A DNA stretch of 64,000 bases, from NCBI GenBank assembly GCA_963575745.1, contig CAUYUJ010014615.1, positions 2,010,549-2,074,548 on the forward strand, in the 5' to 3' direction. The stretch comes from Prorocentrum cordatum. Lineage: Eukaryota; Sar; Dinophyceae; Prorocentrales; Prorocentraceae. Of the stretch, positions 20,600 through 31,699 are shown in pieces. The notes under the pieces are model-generated. The model was given only the letters and a program-made list of their open reading frames with translations, did not search any database and was not told the DNA's origin. Every line of letters starts with the position of its first letter. Position 1 is the first letter of the stretch. The position numbers and the translations under genes were made by a program.

Positions 20600-21270
20600 C
20601 TCACACCGTACGTGGGATCATGCATGGTTGCAGGATCACCCGCATGAGCCTCGCAGGGTAGCCGAGCACGCGCGCCTCGCACATAATAGTACTCCACAAT
20701 ATCATCTCGCAGCACTTGCACATGTCCACAAACACCGTGATGACGCGTTGCTTGCGTGCATGCGCTGCTTCAGCCTCGAGATTGAGTTGACAAGCGCAGT
20801 CGCTAGAAGTTCTTCCCGAACCTCCCCTCCAAAGGCAAGATGAGGGCGAGCATCCTCCCACTGCACGCTAAAGGGCCGTCTCGCTCGGCCCGATGTCCTC
20901 AACCTTGAATTGAAGAGAACAATAAGGCCTGTGCCGCCGCTCGCTTTGGGCAGCATGCGCATCTCTGTGAAAAGCTGCGACAGTGGCCACAAAAGCCATC
21001 TCACGCATGTGTTGAACAACTCCGCCAGCACCTCCAGTCCAACATCTGATGTGAATCAAAAGTGCCTCGGCGGCACGCGCACCTAACCACGTCCGGTACG
21101 CCTTGCAAAAGAAGCCACCACTCTTCTCAGGTCGGCTCCACACAGAAGCGGTAGGTGCTCCCAGCTTGCCGCGTCGCTCGGCAGACGAAGCTCTTCCGCG
21201 CCGTGCAGCTGCCATACCCGCTTCCATTTCTCCAGCTCGCTATCCGCAAGGTCTGGAGGAGACGACAACT
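20600..21270 (-). pseudogene. Reverse transcriptase remnant
   Basis: In minus order: RRVVASFARRTGRG (pre-RT helix ending in the usual Gly); after a shift, MRMLPKASGGTGLIVLFNSR (the LIPK...GG..R-I-LF motif that opens many LINE RT domains) followed by an RAR; then VITVFVDMCKCCEMILW, the motif A region with its catalytic Asp, and ARVLGYPARLMRVIL. Motif C (xxDD) is not visible. Several frames are needed to read it. Confidence 0.7.
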
Positions 21271-21420
21271 CAGTAGCATCCAGGGCCGCCTGGACTCCAC
21301 GGGTACGTGTGAACCGATGCGAAACTCGTCCTCCTTCTCGGAACGCCTCCTCTGCCTACTGACTTCATGCATTCTGCTTCCCCTTGGCGAACACGTCCAA
21401 GGCCAGCTGCGCTTTTGCAA

Positions 21421-22700
21421 TCGTCGCCTCCACGTTCACCTCGAGTTTGGTTTTCCCCAACCATCCGACACAACCTTCATTGACAAAAACTGCCAGTGCC
21501 CTCATCCAGCAACTCATGTATCCTCTTGGCCTTCACCACTTAGGAGCTGAAGTGGTTGATGAGGCTGAGGACGACGAGGGGAAGGAGGAGGACGAGGAGG
21601 AGGAGGAGGAGGAGGCCTCCCGCTCCACCGCCGCCAGGGGCCGCCGCGCGGCGGGGCGGGGAGGACAAGCGGAGCGTGGCGCTGCCGCGTTTTACTTGGC
21701 AAGGCCTTGGTGATCAGCTGTGCCAAGGGAGCTGTCTGCGTGCGGCGGAACCAGGGCCTCGCAGAACGGGAACTTCGACAAAACCAGCAGCGGGCCGAAA
21801 CATCCCACTGCGTAAGAGGAAACAGAAAAACAGCTAGGTCAGCGCTGGGCTTCGAGGGAGCTGCTTGAGTGCTACCGGGGCCGCCCGAGCACTGACCTGA
21901 CCAACCAGACGAGGAATTGCCGCCCGAGGGCCACAATGAGCCAGGCCAGTACTCGAGCCTCCTGGACATGACTACCTGAACGGACTCGTCCAACCCAGAC
22001 GCTGACTGGACCATTTTTTCTGATCCCAATTTTCGGTCTCTTCTGCTGGATCTTGCGAAGTCCTGGCTTCTGGGGCCCTGACAGCAAAAGAAAGCTAACG
22101 ACCGGCTACATCAATGGGCGGCGCGCCCAGGGGATAGACAGAGGGGACCGGCCTCCTCGGAAGGCGGCGGAGCTTCTCAGAAGGCAGGAGGGCTTCTGGG
22201 AAGCCTGGCCGCCCTCTGAAAAAGCCTGCCCACTCCCGCTTGACCCCTCGCTCGCGCCGCCGAAACAAGGCTTGGGCGCAGCGCGGGGCGCCGCCGCAGG
22301 GAGCACGCTGCAGAGACGCGCTGGGGAACGGCAGAGAGCTGCAGGTCAGCCCCTGCAGGGTGAGACGTTGAGCGCCAGTCTAACGGGGACTCCACTAACG
22401 GGTACTTTGGCCAGTGACCCTGCGAACCTAACCCTCCCCGGTGTGGGCAACGCTGCAATGCCAGGAGGGGGCCCTAAGTGGCAACTTTCGGCAAATCTCC
22501 AAAGTACCCGTTAGTGAGTACCCGTTACGGTGCCGGTGAGACGCGCTGGCGAAGAACGCCCCGCGCGGGCGCCTCCCGCGCGAACGGGTCCGCGCAGAGC
22601 GGGGCGCTGCAGGTCTGCGCCTCGGCCAGGGCGAGGGGGGGGGGGGGGGGGGGCGCCGCGCGGGCGAGACCGCGAGGCATCTCCCTCCACCACCCCTGCT
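21421..22700. other. No supported gene
   Basis: Contains a short GGA tract (21585-21615), a G homopolymer of about 28 bases (22627-22654), and a block rich in short palindromes (CTTCTCAGAAGG, about 22171) that partly resembles 31070-31125. No coding region is convincing. Confidence 0.4.
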
Positions 22701-22707
22701 TTTCACC

Positions 22708-23482
22708 TCCTCCTCCTCCTCCTCCTCCTCCTCCTCCTCCTCCTCCTCCATCCCTGTTCGTAGTAAGTCACTCCTCCCTGTCGCATCCCCCAGACGTGGC
22801 CGTAGGCTGGGCTGGGCGCTTCGCCCCGGACTTCCTCACACCGTCTGATCCTGACACTCGAGACCTGCAACCGTTTCAAAACATTGAGGTCGGGCCGTGC
22901 TCGACATGTGTGGCTCTCGCCTCAGCGCCGGTCACAATCGCCTTACAAGAGCGCAACAGCTTTAAGAATGGACGGCGTTTTCAAAATGCGGCTCTCGCCT
23001 TAGAGCCGCGCGCATCAGTTGCAAACGTTAGCAAGCGTCCCATCGATGCTGGCCGTCTCGTTTTCAGAATGTGTTTCTTGCGTAAACGCCGCGCACATTA
23101 GTTTCAAAGTTTGCAACAGTCCGCAGGATTCGTAGGGTTGGAGTCCCAGGATTGGGGTCCTGGCACCGTTTAGGGTTGTCAGGACGCAACAGTCACGTGT
23201 ATCCGTAGTGTTAAATCCCAGGAATTGCGTTATGGCACGATTCAGGACTGGCAGAACGCGACAATCACATTGATCCGAGGCGTCGGAATCCTGGGATCTT
23301 CTTCTGGTCCTGGCGAGATATCTCGTTTTTTGGAATTTGATTTCTTGAACTCCTCGGACGGTTGGTTTTGAATCCGCTATTTCCTCTAATGAACACAAAT
23401 CCAAGTAGGGACCTATGAAGAGGGAACTTGGAGAGAGGGATTCTTGCAACATCGCCGATGCGTCTTGGGCAAACACTGGTCC
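22708..23482 (+). repeat. TCC-flanked composite repeat, copy 3
   Basis: (TCC)n at 22708-22749, head with CTCCCTGTCGCATCCCCCAG and GGGCGCTTCGCCCCGGACTTC, three 83-base units (about 22870-23110), a middle part with CACGATTCAGGACTGGC, and a tail (GGACCTATGAAGAGGGAAC, then CAAACACTGGTCCTCC) that runs back into TCC-rich sequence at 23478. This is the cleanest full-length copy, about 730 bases without the microsatellites. Confidence 0.8.
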
Positions 23483-23489
23483 TCCTTCT

Positions 23490-23900
23490 CCTCTTCCTCC
23501 CTTTCCTCCTCCTCCTGCTCTACAATTGCACAATCTGAATGCTACTCTCCTCTCTCCCCTAATGACGTCCGGAGATATCAGGCTCCCCTCCGCGTATTGT
23601 TTTTTACACACAAGTTTCCCGGGAACTGGGTTTTCGGTTGGGTTGTTCTTCGAACCGTTGCTCCCGCTGAAGCGCTGGCCTCATTTTCGAGCTTCCGCTC
23701 GTTCCGAATCGTGCTCCCGCTGTAGCGCTGGCCTCATTTCCACGCTTCCGCTCGTTCCGAATCGTGCTCCCGCTGCAGCGCTGGACTCACTTCCGCGCTT
23801 CTGCTCGTTCCGAATCGTGCTCCCGCTGCAGCGCTGGCGTCATTTTTTCCAGTGCCATGCCACGGCATTGTTCCCGGTCCTTCCAAATAGGCTCCCAAAT
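23490..23900 (+). repeat. Second TCC-associated repeat with 53-base tandem units
   Basis: After TCC-rich DNA comes ACAATTGCACAATCTGAATG, ACTCTCCTCTCTCCCCT and TTTCCCGGGAACTGGGTTTT. Four exact-period 53-base units follow (GCTCCCGCTG at 23660, 23713, 23766 and 23819), each with CTCATTT and CTCGTTCCGAATCGT. A second copy lies at 24410-24700. Confidence 0.85.
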
Positions 23901-24095
23901 CTAGAAAATGCCTCCCCCCCCGAAAAAAAAACATCGGAAGTGATTACACATTCGGTGTCGGTTCGTTGACTGTTTTGAACCGCAAACCCCCCCGACCGAC
24001 GTGGGGGCGTCGCCACGCCATGCTATGTCATGCTACGCGTTGATATTCAACGCCATGCTATGCCATGTAATGCCATGCCATGCTGCGACATCCGA

Positions 24096-24185
24096 CTGTG
24101 CGGATAGAGAGGAGATCTACGCCATCGTAAGGGATGGGAGGAAGGGGTAGGACATCAGATATGACGCGAGCGCACCCAGCTTGAC
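24096..24185 (+). repeat. Third TCC-associated repeat, copy 1
   Basis: GCGGATAGAGA, then CCATCGTAAGGGATGGGAGG and GACGCGAGCGCACCCAGCTTG, lead into (TCC)n. It is about 80 percent identical by eye to 25276-25375. Just before it, 24010-24090 is a run of CCATGCTATG-type short repeats. Confidence 0.75.
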
Positions 24186-24195
24186 CCCCTCCCCT

Positions 24196-24412
24196 TCCCC
24201 CTCCTCCTCCTCCTCCTCCTCCTCCTCCTCCTCCTCCCCTCCTCCTCCTCTCCTCCTCCTCCTCTCCTCCTCCCCTCTCCTCCTCCTCCTCCCCCTCCTC
24301 TCCTCCTCCTCCTCCCTCCTCCTCCTCCTCCTCGTCCTCCTCCTCCTCCTCCTCCTCCTCCTCTTCCTCGTCCTCCTCCTCCTCCTCCTCCTCGTCCTCC
24401 TCCTCCACAATT
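24196..24412. repeat. (TCC)n tract
   Basis: About 215 bases of TCC with occasional CTCCCC and TCG interruptions. It separates two TCC-associated repeat families. Confidence 0.95.
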
Positions 24413-24700
24413 ACTCAATATGAATACTACTCTCCCTCTTCCCCTGATGGCGTGCTGGGAATATTCGACCCCCCCCCCGCGTACTGTTTTTGTACACAAA
24501 AGATTCCCGGGAGTTGGGTTTTCGCCAGCGTTTTTTGTTCAAAATGCTGCTCTCGCTGAGGCGCCGGCCTCATTTCTGCTCCCGAATCGTTCCGAATCGT
24601 GCTCCCGCTGCAGCGTGGGCCTCATTTTCGGATCGGTGTTTTGCCTCCGTCGTTCAGGATGGCGTTCTCGCCCCAGCGCGGGCCTCTTTCTCGCGCGCCC
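24410..24700 (+). repeat. Second TCC-associated repeat, copy 2
   Basis: ACAATTACTCAATATGAATAC, GATTCCCGGGAGTTGGGTTTT, CTCTCGCTGAGGCGCCGGCC and TCGTTCCGAATCGTGCTCCC parallel 23490-23900, but with fewer 53-base units. A related fragment in reverse lies near 50050-50130 (GGCCCGCACTGGGGCGAGAG). Confidence 0.75.
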
Positions 24701-24778
24701 ATCCGCCCGCCACCACCGCGCCGCACCACGCCCTGCCCCGCCGCACGCACACCCACCGCCACTTCCACCCACCAACGC

Positions 24779-25059
<281 letters not shown>

Positions 25060-25275
25060 ACCGCCACCACCACCACCGCCGCCATCACGCACGTACGCAC
25101 CTGGCCCACCACCAAACCACCAAGACGCCACACCACGTCACACCACAGCACACGCGCACACACGCACACACACACATACACACCACCACCACAACAACCA
25201 CAACCACGCACACACGCACGCACGCACGCGCACCACCACCCACTACGCACACGCGCGCGGAGCCACAGGTCCGCT

Positions 25276-25412
25276 ACGACACGCGTCCGCGGATAGAGAA
25301 AATCAGCGCCATGGTAAGGGATGGGAGGGAGGGGTAATTAGGATGTCAGATGTTGACGCGAGCGCACCTAACTTGTCCTCCTCCCCCTCCCCCTCCTCCT
25401 CCCCCTCCTCCT
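25276..25412 (+). repeat. Third TCC-associated repeat, copy 2
   Basis: GCGGATAGAGA, CCATGGTAAGGGATGGGAGG, GACGCGAGCGCACCTAACTTG, then TCC-rich DNA (25376-25412). It sits 1180 bases after copy 1 in the same orientation. Confidence 0.75.
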
Positions 25413-25619
25413 CGAGCCCGAGAGCAGGAGGGCACGCGCACGGAGGGCACGGCCCAGGCGAGGGGAGCCCGCCGCGCCCCCAGCGAGCCAGGGCAGCCAG
25501 AGCGGCGCGGCGCCCGACGAGGCCTTCACGCTCCCGCGCGCCGCCTCCACCGGAGGCAGGCCGCTCGCTGCGGCCCCCGGCCGCGAGGCGCGCAGCGCGG
25601 TCGTCCTCCGCCACGGCCT

Positions 25620-25790
25620 GGCCGCCTCCCCTTCTCCCCTCCTCCCCTCCTCCCTGCCTCCCTTCCTCCCTCCCTTCCTCCCTTACTCCCTTCCTCCCTG
25701 CCTCCCTCCCCCCCTCCCTCCCTCCCTTCCTCCCTTCATCCCTCCCTCCCTTCCTCCTTTCCTCCCTTCCTCCATTCATCCGTCCGAGCC
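25620..25790. repeat. Pyrimidine tract of CCTCCCTT units
   Basis: About 160 bases of degenerate CTTCCTCCCTCC units. Flanking sequence is GC-rich without a supported gene. Confidence 0.85.
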
Positions 25791-25799
25791 GACGAGCCG

Positions 25800-26860
25800 C
25801 GCGGGGCCTGCTGCCGCGCGGGCGCGTCACTTGAGCGGCTCGGCCCTCTGTGCGTCCAGGGCCGCGAACTTCTGCCCGATGAGCTGCGGGTCGCCGGGGC
25901 CGGGTCAGGGAGGCTGGAAGAAGAGAGTCTGCACAAGCCAAACACATGTTGGAGGTACGTGCGGACTTCTTGGGTCCGCGCGGGGGTCCCCCCTAGCATG
26001 CGGAGCGCGCCAGGGGCGTCGCCAGAAGCGTTGCCAGTGGCGCCGCCGGAGGCGCCGCTGGAGGCGCCACTGGGGAGGGCCCAGTGCAGATCCAGGAAAT
26101 CTAAGCGGAGCTCCGAAAGTTTGTGCTTTTCGTAAACGGAGAATATGAAAGGTGAGGACGAGCACAAAAAACAAGGAGAACAGGGAAGGGCGACGAGGGC
26201 GCGGATACGAAGGAGCGAGCCAGGACACCGAGGGGCCGCTGCCATCCACACATCGGTCCCCGGCCCTCTCCTGGGATGCACTGTGGCCAGAATTCCAAGA
26301 GGAATCGACGGCGCCCCAGGATGACCCCCCCTCCTCCCCCCCAAAAACATCCGAAAACATCTATCCTCCATCCCCCGCGATCATCGACCCTGGATCCTCC
26401 TCCCTCGACCGCGGAAGGAGAGAGTCTGTGCAGAACGCACGGGGGGGTCGAGAGGCGCGTGAGCCCAGGCGGCCACAGGCGGGGGGCAACGACACGAGGA
26501 GGGACAAGTACGAAATGGTCGGAAGAAGCAGGTAGAAGCATGAAGCAGGAGGGCGGATATCGTAGATTGGGTCCAGGTCCTCCCAGAGAATAACAAAACG
26601 GAGCAAGAACATGTCGATTCTTGAAGTGGGAAGGCGCTTGTGAAGTAGATTGGGATCTGGGAATCCAAACATACCTACTTTCAGCGACCGGCGTGTACCG
26701 CCCTGCGGAGCCCCGGGAAACAGTGGCCACCGAGCACAGAAAGGAGAAGCCGCATCAGCAGCAGTGGCGGGATGAGAACCAGGAGTAACGAGCATACTTG
26801 TCAGAAGCAAGTGGCCCGCGTGCCACGACCATCGCACGAGGGGAAGGAAGGGGATACAGC
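25800..26860. other. No supported gene
   Basis: A six-unit GGAGGCGCC-type short repeat lies at 26035-26075. Minus frames such as that around 26360-26730 read smoothly but have no recognisable motif. Nothing is claimed. Confidence 0.4.
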
Positions 26861-26869
26861 AAGGGGGGC

Positions 26870-27640
26870 TGGCCCTCTGGCTGCGGTGGAGCGGGGCTGC
26901 GGTGCCGTGCCGTGCCGCGCAACATCAGAAGGTTTTGGAGCGACAGGGTGCGCGAACCGTGCGACGAGGGGTCGGGGCAGAGGCGGCGCGCGGGCTGGTG
27001 GCAGTGGGGGAGCAGGGCTGGCAGCGGTGGGGGGAGCCGGGGCAAGCTGCGGTGGAGAGGAGCGGGGGGTGGGGTGGGGTGGGGGGGGGGGGGTGGGGTG
27101 GGGGGGGGGCGCGCGCTTCCTGTGGCGTGCCTCAAAAGACGTCGGGGCGGCGGGGGCGCGCTGCCTGCTGGGGCTGGGGGAAGGGGCGCTGCGCCTGCTG
27201 GGGGAGGAGGCGATCTGCCTGCATGGCACTCTGCATGCCGAGCGAGGAGCGCGGCAGGCTGCGGGGTAGGGGGGGGGGAAACGCGGTTCTGGCGCCTTGC
27301 CCAAATAGCGAATCGGGGCGGAAGGGGCGATCTGCCTGCTGGGGCCAAGCGGCCAGGCGAGAGGGCGATCTGCCTGCTGGGGGAGTGGTGCGATCTGCCT
27401 GCCGCGAGAAGGGCGCGGCAGGCTGCAGGGCAGGGGGAGCGCGGCGAAGAAATCGTGGGGAGCTGGGGAAGGAGCGTGGCGGGCTGTGGGGCAGGGGGGC
27501 GCGGCTCTGGTGTCGTGCCTAAGCAGAGAGAACGGGGCGCGGGGGGCGCAGGGGGCGGCCGTGTGTTGAGTAGAGTAGTCGTGGTGAAAGGGGCGTTCTG
27601 CCTGCTGGTGAGGGGGGGCGGGGGCGCGAACCTGTGCCGT
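26870..27640. repeat. Degenerate GATCTGCCTGCTGGGG minisatellite
   Basis: GGGCGATCTGCCTGCTGGGG and shortened forms occur at about 27209, 27327, 27363, 27390 and 27594. They are interleaved with GCGCGGCAGGCTG and runs of GGGGTGGGG (27068-27105). Long open frames over 26755-28743 are products of this and of GAC repeats. Confidence 0.7.
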
Positions 27641-27829
27641 GCTGAAGTAAAGACGTCGGAGCTCCAGCCGCCCTGCGAAAGATGATAAGACAAACACTTA
27701 GAGCAGGAGCAGCGAGCGGAGCAGCGGCAGGAGCACAAGCAGGAGCAGAAGCAAGCGGAATCCTGAAGGTAGGGAGGAGACGCGGAAGGGGACGACGGTG
27801 CCCACAACGACAACCAAGACGAAAGCAAC

Positions 27830-27998
27830 GAACAAGACGCCAACAACGAAGACGACAGTGGGAAGAGCGACGACGACGAGCAGGACGACGGCGAGGACGA
27901 CGACGAAGACGACGACGACGACGACGAGGACGACGACGGGGACGACGACCGCAACGCCGACGACAACCACCTGCGACGGCGGCGGCGGCGACGACGAA
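27830..27998. repeat. (GAC)n tract
   Basis: Interrupted GAC/ACG trinucleotides over about 140 bases. Confidence 0.9.
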
Positions 27999-28189
27999 GG
28001 GAAGCCCGAGGGAGAGCAGGACTAGACACGGAGGAACACCTCCGCTGGACACGCCGAGGCTGGACACGCCAGCGCTGACGCGGCGCGAAATACCGCAGGC
28101 CCCTCACCGTGCACCGGACGGCGGCGATCCTCCAACGGCGCCGGCAGCTCGGGCGCGACGCCCAATCTCGGGCGCACGCTAACATGGAC

Positions 28190-28360
28190 TGCAGTCGGGC
28201 CGCTGAAAGGAGGAACGCTAGATAAGGAACGAAGCCCCTCTGCGGCTTCAGAAGAGCCTGGGCGCACGAGGAGGGCTGGAGGAGCAACCACGGAAGGACG
28301 TAAGGAACATCGAGCCCCTTCCGAATCCAAGCTGTTCCTTGTTTCAGCGTCTTGGCTGTA
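28190..28360 (+). mobile_element. Tc1/mariner-like MITE, copy A (subfamily 2)
   Basis: Terminal inverted repeats CAGTCGGGCCGCTGAAAGG (from 28192) and, at the other end, the reverse of CAGCCAAGACGCTGAAAC. The flanks read TG and TA, so the expected TA duplication has one change. The interior has AAGGAACGAAGCCCCTCTG and CATCGAGCCCCTTCCGAA. It has no coding capacity and must depend on a transposase elsewhere. Confidence 0.8.
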
Positions 28361-28678
28361 CGATTCCTTGGATCTGCGCCAGGTGCACGGATCGGAGAGA
28401 CACCGTCCCGAAAGGTTCGGGGATGGACAGACCCCCCTTTAGGAGAACGTGGTTTAGTGAGAACGACCTGAGGCCCAAACCTGGCGGGCGCAAGCCTGGA
28501 AAATGGCGGCCACGGCGCCCTCTCGAGAACCGAAAACGGACAATTCACTAATCGACTGTCCACCCACGAGAGGTGGGGCCGGCGCCGCTCGCTTCGGGCC
28601 CGGCGCGCGCCGACTCTGCGCGGGAGCGGGGCCCGTCGCCAACGTGGAGCGGAGATGCTTGCAGCTGGGGCCAGGAGC

Positions 28679-28983
28679 ACAGCCAAGACGCTGAAATAAA
28701 GAACAGTTTGGGTTCGGAAGCTGGCCATCGCTCGGACGTCCATTTCCTGTGCTTTGTTCGGTTTCGTGTGTGGATTTTTCGCGAAATGATCCAGGATGCT
28801 CCTCGATGGTCCTCGCCGAAAGAAAAAGGCACACGTCCGAGCGATGCCACGGAAGGGGCTCGATGTTCCTCAGGTTCCTCCAGTGCTGTTCCTCTTGCCC
28901 TCCTGGGGCACGGAGGCGCTCACGGGGCCAATAAGGGGCTTCGCTCCTTACACAGCGTTCCTTCTTGCAGCAGCCCAGCTGTA
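28679..28983 (-). mobile_element. MITE copy B with a nested insertion
   Basis: Same family as copy A but inverted. The left end is CAGCCAAGACGCTGAAATAA; the right end reverses to CAGCTGGGCTGCTGCAAGAA. Length is 304 bases because a 129-base element (28721-28849) is inserted in the GAGCCCCTTCCG segment. Confidence 0.85.
28721..28849. mobile_element. Nested 129-base MITE with 6-base target duplication
   Basis: A 14-base perfect inverted repeat near the ends (CATCGCTCGGACGT at 28726-28739, reverse at 28833-28846). It is flanked by CGGAAG at 28715-28720 and 28850-28855. The uninterrupted site is seen in copies A and F, which read GAGCCCCTTCCGAATCCAA. This is a different superfamily from its host, because the host duplicates TA. 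Confidence 0.85.
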
Positions 28984-30640
28984 ATAAGTGCTTGAGCGGC
29001 CCAAGATGTCCAGAACCACGCCTCTCAACATCACACAAGTCACCGCAGGCAGCACGACCTGGAACGCCAGAGCTCCGTAGCCGCCGCAGCCGCCGAGGAT
29101 GAATGATATGTGCTTTGCCGCTGGGAGCCCTGCGCCCACTCCGACCTTAACAGTTGCGGGGCTACACGACAGGAGTCCATGCGGCTTTACTTCCATGTTT
29201 ACGTTTCCACGGCGCTCGCAATGAGATAAGGCGTTTCGACCGAAGCGACTGCCCAACTGACCCCGCTTCTCGCGCCGACGGGGGCTCATGCCGTACAAAC
29301 ACGGTTTGCAACATTCTGGTCAGCAGCGACGGCGGTCGAAAGTGCGTTCAGAAAGCCGGCGGACCGCGCCGGGGCACACGGCACACTAGTAGGGAAAGAG
29401 AAGGGAGGCCGCGGAGGAGGGACGCGGGGGGGCCTCAAGCGTGAGAGTCTTCGCCACGAGGTGTGCGCAGGCAGTCTCAGGCACCGAAAACCGTTGTACT
29501 GAAAGGTGAGCGGTCAGCGCGAGCTGCCGAAGGGGGGAGGCGGCGACGGTTTGCAATCACATCGTCGCAGGACTTGCGGATGCAAGCATGCACTTGTCGC
29601 GGCGTATGCTCTGACGCCAGGCGGAGTGATAAACTGCGCAGTTGAGGGCTGTTTGGTTTCATCGCCGCGTTCCTTCCCTTGCCCTCGACCTAGCGCAGCA
29701 AAGCTGCGTTGATGGGAGGCTTGAGGCTCTTCGCGCTGGCCGGGCGGTTAGCTCCCCCTCCAGCCTTTCCTACCTGATTGGCCTGGCAGCGATTCGCCGA
29801 GGCCGCTCCCAGCCACAGTGCCGATGAAGAACAAAAAAACGGTCCACAAGCGAGGCACCGCGGTGCCCCAAGACTTCGGGCTGGGGTGGTCGTCGACGTC
29901 CTGCGCAAGCAGGCAGGCGGTGACAGCATTGCCATGCACGCACGGCCAGGTTGATGCTACCGAGTGCCAGCCCCACCCCCCCGCGCGAGCATGGCTTCCA
30001 CACCCGACGCATCAAAAACGTCGGCAGCGGCACGGCGCAGGACGTCATGCCCCAGCTGAGTTCCAGGGCCAGCGACTCCCGACCGACAGCAGGCGGTTGC
30101 GGAGCTGCGCCGTCCAGGACACTGCTGCTCGCGTGAAAAGCGGCCCCTAGCCAAAGAAACATGACTGCCCATGTTGGACATAAGGCATAGGTTGATAACT
30201 CTCGGTTCTCCGTCGCTGTATGGTCGCTTCCGAGCCACGCATCCATCGCAGAGCGCAGGGGGGGACTGGGAAGGAGCATGCCAATCCTTGGCAAAAGCAA
30301 TGCCCAACTTTTTGGCCGCCACGATCGCCGCGACGACCTCCAATGCCGATCTGGAGGTTTCGTTCGTGGCCGAACGGCACGCAGCGAGCTGGGGCTACCC
30401 CTCAAGCGGGCTGCTCCCTTCCAGGGGGAGCTCATCCCACGCGGGCGACCACGTGTGCACGCAGATGACTTCGTCGTCCACCCTGCGCGCACGGAGGGCA
30501 AACACCGCGCACAGAGCGACCCTCCGCTTCCCGCGGGTCGGCCCGCGCGCGAGCGGCCCGCCGCGCGCCTGCACCCAAGAGTGCACGCACTGCGCCATCG
30601 ATCCGAAGCCATCCGCAGCCTTGGGCTTCAAAACTGATCT
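28984..30640. other. No secure gene; weak minus-strand coding signal
   Basis: Minus frames near 29300-28980 (hydrophobic GLPAAKHISFILGGCGGYGA and AFQVVLPAVTCVMLRGVVLD) and near 30340-30150 (EVVAAIVAAKKLGIAFAKDW) look protein-like. They are short, change frame and match nothing I recognise. They could be exons or remnants. Confidence 0.25.
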
Positions 30641-30650
30641 TGCACAGTCG

Positions 30651-30692
30651 ACCTCCTCCTCCTCCTCCTCCTCCTCCTCCTCCTCCTCCTCC
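30651..30692. repeat. (TCC)n tract
   Basis: Fourteen near-perfect TCC units. Confidence 0.95.
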
Positions 30693-30942
30693 TCCGTGAG
30701 CGATGTCTGCAAGGTTGACGCCAGACGCTCGCGCCTCGGCATAGCATCGAGCACCTCCCGCGAGAGGGGGGGCTTCGTCCAGGTGCCGTGAGCTGCACTG
30801 CGCGTCTCTGTTCGGGGCGGCTGTCATGTCTCAGTTGCGCCGCTGTGTCGCCTGGGCGATGAATGAAATCGAGGACGCCCCAGTGCGCGTCTGTCGGGAA
30901 ATTAAAAAGGATTGCTACTCACTCCACGGACCTCTTCGGGGC

Positions 30943-31000
30943 GCGCTCCGACGAGAGCTTTCGACGCGAGTCCAGCCGTGGCGACGAGAGCTCTCCAGGA
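30943..31000. repeat. Dispersed 55-base repeat (partner at 15818)
   Basis: CTCCGACGAGAGCTTTCGAC and GTCCAGCCGTGGCGACGAG match 15818-15872. Confidence 0.6.
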
Positions 31001-31370
31001 CGAGCGGCGGCACCGGCACCTCTTCCTCCTCTCGGCGGCGAACGAGGGGGGGGGAGTGAGAAAGAGAAGGCCTTCTCAGAAGGCGGCGGGACTTCTGAGA
31101 AGCCCTCGCGCCTTCCAAGACATCTTCTGTTTCTTCGGGGAAGGCTCAGAGAATCTCTCACAAGGACGCGGACTTCCGAGCCTTCCGAGAAGGCCCGCCA
31201 TTTCTCGAACGCCTGGTGTTTTTTGCTGTCGTTTCTCGGTTCTCTGGTGGCCGTCCGGGGCGGTCTGGGCACCCCAGCCGCTGGAGCGCATCCCGAGGCT
31301 GGGAGACCGCCGAGCAGCGCCGAGACCGCCCCAGAACCTCGAAACTCTAGGGCGAAGAGAACTGTGCACA

Positions 31371-31495
31371 TGCACCGATCCTGGTAAGACCCATCCTCGA
31401 CCCAGGATCGGTGCATCTGCTTTCCTGGCCACTGCAGGAGGGCGTGTGCACCGATCCTGGGCTCAGGATGGGCATGGCCAGCATCGGTGCATGGG
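31371..31495. repeat. Hairpins built from TGCACCGATCCTGG
   Basis: TGCACCGATCCTGG (31371-31384) and its exact reverse complement CCAGGATCGGTGCA (31402-31415) form a 14-pair stem with a 17-base loop. A second TGCACCGATCCTGG (31447-31460) faces a shorter CATCGGTGCA (31482). The same motif lies at 17294. Confidence 0.85.
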
Positions 31496-31699
31496 CATAG
31501 TTCTCTTTCCTCGAACCTCGAACCCGAAACTCCCGAACCCACCCCGTGCTCGCCGCCGATCTTCTGCGGGGCACCCTGCATCGGGGATCTTCTGACCCAG
31601 GTCAATCCAGATCCGGGTCAGCAGGAAACCAAAAACTGCAATGCAGGAAAAAAAACTGCAACGCAGGCCTTCGCAAACCCAGGTCAGCCAATACGAGCG

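Larger units (their letters stand above)
18620..21420 (-). mobile_element. Decayed LINE-type retrotransposon
   Basis: Minus-strand coding remnants in the order expected of a LINE ORF2: a pre-RT helical segment (about 21270-21090), reverse transcriptase (about 21035-20600), a spacer (20400-19460) with LGWSAPSPFVLGDD, and RNase H (about 19250-18780). Stops and frameshifts interrupt every few dozen codons, so it is dead. Sequence similarity to the large element at 53-64 kb is not evident, so it is a different lineage. Confidence 0.7.

Noticed and set aside
26755-28743. 662-residue minus open frame
   Set aside because: It crosses a GC minisatellite and a GAC tract; composition follows the repeats and it lacks motifs.
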